A DNA stretch of 64,000 nt. It comes from SH-MAG3 sp035461245. Lineage in GTDB: Bacteria; Gemmatimonadota; Gemmatimonadetes; Longimicrobiales; RSA9. The DNA is taken from the NCBI GenBank assembly GCA_035461245.1, contig DATHVP010000148.1:1-64000 (forward strand), written 5' to 3'. The position numbers and the translations under genes are program-made. Every line of letters begins with the position of its first letter. The first letter of the stretch is position 1. Positions 58,686 to 64,000 of the stretch are shown piece by piece. A model generated the notes under the pieces. The model worked only from the letters and a program-made list of their open reading frames with translations, was not told the DNA's origin and made no database searches.

Positions 58686-59303
58686 ATGGCGGCGCAACAT
58701 GCACGGATCATTACGGCTGCACTGCTACTCGCGGGGCTCACGGCCCTCATGCCGTCGCGGGCGGATGCCCAACTGAACCTGCAGGTCGTGCCGAAGATAG
58801 GCGTCTTCACGCCGCTGGCGCCGTTCGGCGAGACGTCGGAGCTGCAGAGCACGCTGGCCCTCGGCCTGGCCGCTGAGCTGCTGCTGCCGTCGTGGCCGGT
58901 GAACCTGCGAGCCAACCTGGAGCACGCCACCACCACGGACATCGTCCGGCGTGACGCCAGTGAGACAGTGCTGGGGACCGCCCGCATCACCACCGTGGTC
59001 GGCGACGTGGTGCTCCGACCCTTTGCGGCCCCTGCCACGTTCCAACCCTACCTGCTGGCGGGCGGCGGTGTGAAGATCCACGAAATCGACCGGGAAGTCG
59101 GCACGCTCGACCTGTCAGGTCTGGCCGAGCGGTTCACCCGCGGCACCCTCCACGTGGGCGGCGGCGTTGACGCCCGCTTCGGCCCGCTGGCCGTGCTGCT
59201 CGAGGTGGGCAACTACATGAGCACGGTGGAGGCCGTGTCCGGCGAGTCCCGCGTCCAGCACGACGCCTTCGGCATGCTCGGGTTCCGGGTCAGCATGTTC
59301 TGA
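58686..59303 (+). CDS. Outer-membrane beta-barrel protein
   Basis: A 205-residue protein with a signal peptide (AALLLAGLTALMPSRADAQ). The remainder shows alternating strands: LQVVPKIGVFTPLAPFG, FQPYLLAGGGVKIHEID and TLHVGGGVDARFG. It ends in FRVSMF, with the terminal aromatic of outer-membrane barrels. It resembles OmpW/OmpA-like 8-strand barrels in length, but no family is certain. AGGAGAGA precedes the ATG at 58686. It is on the same strand as, and 163 nt after, the M28 gene. Confidence 0.75.
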   Translation: MAAQHARIITAALLLAGLTALMPSRADAQLNLQVVPKIGVFTPLAPFGETSELQSTLALGLAAELLLPSWPVNLRANLEHATTTDIVRRDASETVLGTARITTVVGDVVLRPFAAPATFQPYLLAGGGVKIHEIDREVGTLDLSGLAERFTRGTLHVGGGVDARFGPLAVLLEVGNYMSTVEAVSGESRVQHDAFGMLGFRVSMF

Positions 59304-59379
59304 GGCCAAGTCTTCTCGCCCGACCGCCCCGCCTGTATCTTGTGAGGTTTGGCCCCGAAGCGAACCAGAAGAAACCGAA

Positions 59380-61824
59380 ATGACGCGAGTGGAAGAGCAG
59401 CCTGTGCCGGTAGCGCGGCGGCGGCGCGGTGAGCCTGTCGTGGTGGAGGCGTACCACCCACCCTACCTGGCGGCGGGGCTGGCGGCGCTGGGCGTCTTCG
59501 CGCTGTACGCCATCACGCTGAGTCCCACCACATGGTTCTGGGACACCAGCGAATACATCGCCACGGGCTACATCATGGGCATCCCGCACCCGCCGGGTAA
59601 CCCCCTGTTCGTGGTGCTGGCCCGGGCGTGGCACATCCTGCTGGAGCCGACGGGCCTGTCCACGGCCGTGCGCATCAACCTGTTCAGTGCGGCCATGAGC
59701 GCCGGTGCCCATGGGTTCTGGTTCCTCATGGCGGACCGGATCCTGGCGTTCTACTCCACGGACCGGACGTTCCGTCTCATTGGCGCGTCCGCGGCCGTTC
59801 TCATCAGCGCCACGGCGTTCACGGTCTGGAACCAGTCCAATGTCAACGAGAAGGTTTACACCGTCACCCTGTTCACGATCGCGCTGATGTCGTGGCTGGC
59901 GTTCCGGTGGCGGGAGCACCTGGGCCGGGGCAAGGACGACAACCTGATCCTGCTCATGGTCTTCATCCTGGCGCTGTCGGTGGGCAACCACCTAATGGCG
60001 TTCCTGGCCGCGCCTGCGCTGGTGGCGTTCATCCTGCTGGTGGAGCCGCGCACCCTGCTCAACTGGCGGCTGTACGCCGCCGGCGTGGTCGCAGTGATCC
60101 TGGGCCTGTCCGTGCACCTGTTCCTGCCCATCCGCTCTGGACTGAACCCCATCATCAACGAGGCAGCGCCGACGTGCGAGACGGTGAGTTCGGCGCTTGT
60201 GAGCGTCGTCACCATGGGCAACGCCGGCTGTCCGGACCTGTCGGCAGCGCTGGCCCGCGAGCAGTATGACAAGCCGTCCATGTTCCTGGACCCCGTCGCG
60301 TATCGACGCGGGCAGGAGGTGCCGCGCGGAGCGGGCCTCCTCGTCGCCCAGTACATGAACTACTTCCAGTACTTCGACTGGCAGTGGGCGCGGTCGGTGC
60401 GCGGCCTGTATTCGAACCTGCCGCCCGCCCGCGTCATCTTCACCCTGGGCTTCATCTTCCTCGGCCTGTTCGGCGCGTGGTCACACTACAAGCGGGACCG
60501 CACCAGCTTCGTCTACGTGGGCCTGCTCTTCTTCACGCTGGCCGTTGGGCTGACGTTCTACCTGAACTTCCAGTACGGCTACACGTCGGGCGTGTCCCGG
60601 GAGATGACGGAGGTCCGTGAGCGGGACTACTTCTTCATCGTCAGCTTCTCCCTCTGGGGCGTCTGGGCGGGCATTGGCCTGGCCGCGCTGTGGCTGTGGC
60701 TGTCCCAGCGCCTGGCCGCGGGCACCGATGCCGCCCGGCAGGCCGTGCTGGAGCGAATGCCGGCCCCTTCGCTGCGGCCGTCCTGGGCGACGGCGCCCGT
60801 CATGGTCCTTGCGCTGATCCCCCTCTTCGCCAACTGGACGTGGGCGAACCGGAACTACGACTATTCGGCCCGGGACTGGGCGTACAACCTGCTCATGAGC
60901 GTGGAGCCGTACGGCGTGCTGTTCACCAATGGCGACAACGACACGTTCCCGCTGTGGTACCTGCAGGAAGTGGAGGGGCTGCGTCGCGACGTGACGGTCA
61001 TCGTGATGAGCTACCTGAACACGCCGTGGTATGCCAAGCAGATCCGCGACCTGACGGCGCCGTGCGCGCCGGGCACGTCGGCGGACCAGGACCGCACGCG
61101 CATCATCTGCCAGCGGCCCTACCTGCCGAGCCCGGCGATGCCGGAGTACAGTGCACTCGCCACGGGCGACACCGCGGGTGTGAGCGCGGAGGGGACGCCG
61201 GGCGGCCCGCCGACGCGCAGCATCCTGCCGCTGGACGACGCGGAGATCGACGGCATCACGAGCACGCCGCCGTACCTGACGCGCGACAACCTGACGTTCC
61301 GCGCGCACAACATCGAGGCGGTGATCCCGCGCGAGACGCTGATGCTGCCGGCGGACGTGCTGCTGGCGAACATCATCGACACGGCGATGGGCGACCGCCC
61401 GATCTACTTCGCGATGACGACGCAGGCGTACGACGAACTGAGCCTGCGCCCGTTCCTGATCCGCCACGGCGTTGCGTTCAAGCTGAACGACGGCCCGGTG
61501 ACGGAGGACCCGGCGCGCGGCATCTACGCGTTCCCGGAGGGCAACCCGCTGAGCCGCTTCGTGGGGCCGTACGTGGACGTGCCGCGCACCGAGAAGCTGC
61601 TGAACGAGGTGTTCATGCACCGCGGCGGGTTCCCCGACGGCTGGGGTCACTGGGTGGACGTGGCGACCGAGAACATGCCGGCGTACTACGGCTACTCGCA
61701 CCTGGGCATGGCGTACCTGTACGCGATGCACGGCCAGCAGGAGGCGTCGGCGCGTCACGAGGCCCGCGGCAACCAGTGGGTGAAGCTGGCGAACATGCGC
61801 TACGACGCGGCAAACGCGCGGTAG
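59380..61824 (+). CDS. DUF2723 polytopic membrane protein (TMEM260/PMT-like)
   Basis: An 814-residue membrane protein with about 10-11 helices and a large soluble C-terminal part. LSPTTWFWDTSEYIATGYIM followed by GIPHPPGNPLFVVLARAW is the DUF2723 signature, whose acidic residues correspond to the catalytic region of GT-C glycosyltransferases; the human relative TMEM260 is an O-mannosyltransferase. The soluble part starts at about FTNGDNDTFPLWYLQEVEG. It is probably an extracytoplasmic glycosyltransferase. Codon use changes clearly near base 61000 within the gene: Arg codons are mixed CGG/CGC before and almost all CGC after. Confidence 0.88.
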   Translation: MTRVEEQPVPVARRRRGEPVVVEAYHPPYLAAGLAALGVFALYAITLSPTTWFWDTSEYIATGYIMGIPHPPGNPLFVVLARAWHILLEPTGLSTAVRINLFSAAMSAGAHGFWFLMADRILAFYSTDRTFRLIGASAAVLISATAFTVWNQSNVNEKVYTVTLFTIALMSWLAFRWREHLGRGKDDNLILLMVFILALSVGNHLMAFLAAPALVAFILLVEPRTLLNWRLYAAGVVAVILGLSVHLFLPIRSGLNPIINEAAPTCETVSSALVSVVTMGNAGCPDLSAALAREQYDKPSMFLDPVAYRRGQEVPRGAGLLVAQYMNYFQYFDWQWARSVRGLYSNLPPARVIFTLGFIFLGLFGAWSHYKRDRTSFVYVGLLFFTLAVGLTFYLNFQYGYTSGVSREMTEVRERDYFFIVSFSLWGVWAGIGLAALWLWLSQRLAAGTDAARQAVLERMPAPSLRPSWATAPVMVLALIPLFANWTWANRNYDYSARDWAYNLLMSVEPYGVLFTNGDNDTFPLWYLQEVEGLRRDVTVIVMSYLNTPWYAKQIRDLTAPCAPGTSADQDRTRIICQRPYLPSPAMPEYSALATGDTAGVSAEGTPGGPPTRSILPLDDAEIDGITSTPPYLTRDNLTFRAHNIEAVIPRETLMLPADVLLANIIDTAMGDRPIYFAMTTQAYDELSLRPFLIRHGVAFKLNDGPVTEDPARGIYAFPEGNPLSRFVGPYVDVPRTEKLLNEVFMHRGGFPDGWGHWVDVATENMPAYYGYSHLGMAYLYAMHGQQEASARHEARGNQWVKLANMRYDAANAR

Positions 61825-61862
61825 CGGTGTGAAGCCCGACGCGCGGGCCGCACCGACATCGA

Positions 61863-62792
61863 ATGCAACGTGATTCCGGCTCCACGTCACCCGGCCCGGT
61901 AATCGGCGCGGCGCTCGTGCTGGGCGCCGCGTCGCTGTGGGGCACGTTCGGCATCTTCGCGAAGTACCTCTACGCCGCCGGCTTCGAGACGGTCGAGCTC
62001 GCCAGCGTGCGCGCCGCCGTTGCATTCATCGGTGTTGCACTGTTCGCCCTCATCAACGCCGCGCGCGGCCGCGGCAGTGTGCGCGTGCCACTCCGCGCAC
62101 TCCCCTTCTTCGCCGCGTACGGCATCCTCGGCTTCGCGTTCTTCGAGCTGGTCTTCTTCGCATCCATGGAGCACACCAGCGTAGCCGTCGCGGTGGCGCT
62201 GCTCTACACCGCGCCCGCATTCGTGGTGTTCATGTCCGCGCTGCTCTGGCGCGAGCGTGTCGACCGCACGCGCGTCGTGTCGCTCGTCATGATCCTGTGT
62301 GGTGTGCTGCTCGTCACCGGCGCGGCGGGTGCACTGGTGCGCGGCACCGCGACGCTGTCCGCACGCGCACTGCTGCTCGGCCTCGGCGCCGGTTTCGGCT
62401 ACGCGCTCTACACCATGTTCAGCAAGGTGGCGATGCAGCGCCACGACGCAGTGACGTCACTCTTCTGGTCCTTCCTGTTCGCGGCCATCCCGCTCGCCAT
62501 CGCGGCCTCGCCGGTCTCACCGTTCGTGCGCGCTCCCGAGCACACACTGCTGCTCGTGATGCTGGGGATCGTGCCGACCATCCTGCCCTACGCGCTGTAC
62601 CTGGCCGCGCTGCGCGCGCTGCGCGCCAGCACCGCCGCCATGCTCGCATCGCTGGAGCCGGTGGTGGCCGCACTGCTCGCGTGGGCACTGCTGTCGGAAG
62701 GCATGGATGCGGTGCAGGCCGCCGGCATGGCGCTGGTGGTGGGGGCTGCGGTGATCCTCGCGCGGACCGAGGCCGGACGGGCCGAGGGGTGA
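61863..62792 (+). CDS. EamA/DMT-family transporter
   Basis: A 309-residue membrane protein with about ten helices in two EamA repeats. The first starts at ALVLGAASLWGTFGIFAKYL and includes FELVFFASMEHTSVAVAVAL. The second starts at LLGLGAGFGYALYTMFSKVA and ends with LASLEPVVAALLAWALLSEG. These exporters or importers carry amino acids or other metabolites; no substrate is suggested. It is 38 nt after the DUF2723 gene, on the same strand. Confidence 0.9.
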   Translation: MQRDSGSTSPGPVIGAALVLGAASLWGTFGIFAKYLYAAGFETVELASVRAAVAFIGVALFALINAARGRGSVRVPLRALPFFAAYGILGFAFFELVFFASMEHTSVAVAVALLYTAPAFVVFMSALLWRERVDRTRVVSLVMILCGVLLVTGAAGALVRGTATLSARALLLGLGAGFGYALYTMFSKVAMQRHDAVTSLFWSFLFAAIPLAIAASPVSPFVRAPEHTLLLVMLGIVPTILPYALYLAALRALRASTAAMLASLEPVVAALLAWALLSEGMDAVQAAGMALVVGAAVILARTEAGRAEG

Positions 62793-62795
62793 AGG

Positions 62796-64000
62796 TCAGT
62801 CCTGCACTGCGGTGCAGCCGGTCGTGCGGTCGAACTCGAGGACGATGCGTTGCGCGGCGGCGCCGACGTCGGCCGTAGTGCACACGATCACCTGGGCCGC
62901 CTCGTCGCGCAGCACGTGGAGCAGCGCATCGCGGCGCGCAGCGGACAGGCCGGCGAAGGGTTCGTCGACGATGAGCAGGCGGTTGTGCTTGCCGTCGTCG
63001 AGCACGCGCATGACGGCCAGGCGCAGCGCGAGCGCGAAGAGTTCCTCGTCGGCGCCGCCCGGTGCGGGCAGTACGGTGTCACCGCTGCGTGCGAACACGC
63101 GGCCGTCCTCCTGGATGACGAGGCCGGTGCAGCGTGAGGCGGTGACACGTGCGACGATGTCGCCGGCATGCGTCTCGAGCGTGCGCAGCAGCGCGGTGTC
63201 GGGCGGCGCTGCCAGCACGCCGCGGGCGCTGTCGGCCGCGGAGCGGAGCGCGTCGACGTAGAGCAGTGCGCGACGCCGGTCGGTCGCGACGGTCCACAAC
63301 TCCTGCATGGCCTGCTCGCAGCGCGCAACGCGCTCCGTGCGGTCGGCGACGAGCTCGCGCAGGCGGGTACGCCGCGTGTCGGCGGCGCCGACGTCGGGCG
63401 GCTTCTGTGCAAGCTGTGCCTGCCGCTGTGCCAGCCACTTGATGTCCTGTGCGGCGGAGTAGACCTCGTCGTCGAGCCGCGCGATGAGTTGCTCGACGGA
63501 GCCGCCGAGCGGGTGCTCGCACGTGGGGCATACGCCGGATCCGCGCGCGCCGCCGGCCAGCCGCTCGATCTGGCCCCTGATCTCGTCCACGCGACGGCGG
63601 TAGGCGGCCAGGCGCGTCTCGACGTCCTGTCGCTTCTGCGCCCACTCGTCGTGCAGCCGCTCCGCCTCACGCTCGGCCGACTCCAGGTCCGAACGCGCGC
63701 GCTTCAGCTCGGGCGCGTACTGCGCGAGCAGGTCCGGCGCGCTCTGGAGCGTGCGGATGCGCTCGTCGGATTCCGCAATCTCCTGCTGCAACGTCTCGAG
63801 CGGGGACGGTGGCGGCGGCGTGGGCGTGCCCAGCAGGCGCGCGAGCGCGCGCAGTCGCTCCGGCGGCCGCAGCTCGACGAGGTGGCGCAGCTCACGGCTG
63901 CCGGTGACCGACCCGTGCAGGAAGCTGTCGCGCCTCCCGGTAAGCGGTGCGAGTGCGTCGTCGACGGCTGCGTCCTCGGCGATGAGGCTGCCGTCGCGAT
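62796..64000 (-). CDS. SbcC/SMC-like ATPase, C-terminal part (cut by window edge)
   Basis: The frame is open to the right edge, so the N-terminal Walker A part lies outside. The visible 400 residues start in a long coiled coil (SDERIRTLQSAPDLLAQYAP), continue to a CxxC zinc-hook-like turn (GVCPTCEHPLGG), a second coiled coil, then the ABC-type C-terminal domain. There GGADEELFALALRLAVMRVL is the signature-like motif and LLIVDEPFAGLSAARRDALL the Walker B/D-loop. This is the layout of SbcC/Rad50 and related DNA-repair ATPases. An SbcD-like nuclease is not visible; it could be beyond the edge. Confidence 0.85.
   Translation of the reverse strand, partial: RDGSLIAEDAAVDDALAPLTGRRDSFLHGSVTGSRELRHLVELRPPERLRALARLLGTPTPPPPSPLETLQQEIAESDERIRTLQSAPDLLAQYAPELKRARSDLESAEREAERLHDEWAQKRQDVETRLAAYRRRVDEIRGQIERLAGGARGSGVCPTCEHPLGGSVEQLIARLDDEVYSAAQDIKWLAQRQAQLAQKPPDVGAADTRRTRLRELVADRTERVARCEQAMQELWTVATDRRRALLYVDALRSAADSARGVLAAPPDTALLRTLETHAGDIVARVTASRCTGLVIQEDGRVFARSGDTVLPAPGGADEELFALALRLAVMRVLDDGKHNRLLIVDEPFAGLSAARRDALLHVLRDEAAQVIVCTTADVGAAAQRIVLEFDRTTGCTAVQD

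Noticed and set aside
60481..62025. 514-codon minus-strand frame
   Set aside because: Antisense to the DUF2723 gene; Arg/Val/His-rich shadow caused by high GC.

Overview
This is a GC-rich bacterial chromosome segment with tightly packed genes, 4-nt stop/start overlaps and frequent GTG/TTG starts. Gram-negative envelope genes are abundant: a SusC/SusD pair, many lipobox lipoproteins, beta-barrels, RlpA and a Tat lipoprotein. Together with two M28 peptidases and a DUF2723 membrane protein, this points to the Gemmatimonadota or a relative. That placement is inference; the window contains no rRNA or other taxonomic marker. I saw no tRNA, rRNA, CRISPR array, prophage or intact insertion sequence.

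Layout. (a) 340-3700, minus strand: an aspartokinase - homoserine acyltransferase - cystathionine gamma-synthase operon. It is preceded by a previously hidden 30-codon leader peptide rich in Met codons and by a perfect terminator hairpin, i.e. an apparent transcription attenuator. (b) 4253-8790: a His/Cys-rich lipoprotein, a damaged lipoprotein gene, queG and an RlpA-like lipoprotein. (c) 8791-17685, all minus strand: a sensor kinase, an OmpR-type regulator, a lasso-peptide cluster (RRE protein B1, protease B2, cyclase C, precursor A), a hybrid sensor kinase and an M28 peptidase. Four helically phased TGTCA-type repeats lie between the regulator gene and the lasso genes. (d) 17782-34508: housekeeping and metabolic genes (glycosyltransferase, class V aminotransferase, MazG, two Nudix enzymes, proline dehydrogenase, queE, an HEXXH lipoprotein, ClpP, an orphan E1 alpha subunit, HIT, a V4R-like protein, a DHH phosphoesterase and FtsH).

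(e) 34592-38932, plus strand: threonine dehydratase, a RidA homologue carrying a lipoprotein signal, MarC, and a penicillin-acylase-type lipoprotein. (f) 38963-45249: methyltransferase, CAP lipoprotein, a two-subunit GMC oxidoreductase, then an MDR dehydrogenase overlapping an alpha-oxoamine synthase. (g) 45250-45960: a four-helix-bundle protein gene bracketed by inverted copies of a composite REP-like repeat. Part of that repeat also occurs as a tandem array at 40201. (h) 45976-59303: trpE, small envelope proteins, SusD/SusC, hyuA and a second M28 peptidase. (i) 59380-64000: a DUF2723 membrane protein, a DMT transporter, and an SbcC/SMC-like ATPase cut by the window edge. Codon use shifts visibly inside the DUF2723 gene.

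The most notable items are the methionine-pathway attenuator, the lasso-peptide cluster with its likely regulatory repeats, and the repeat-bracketed four-helix-bundle unit.
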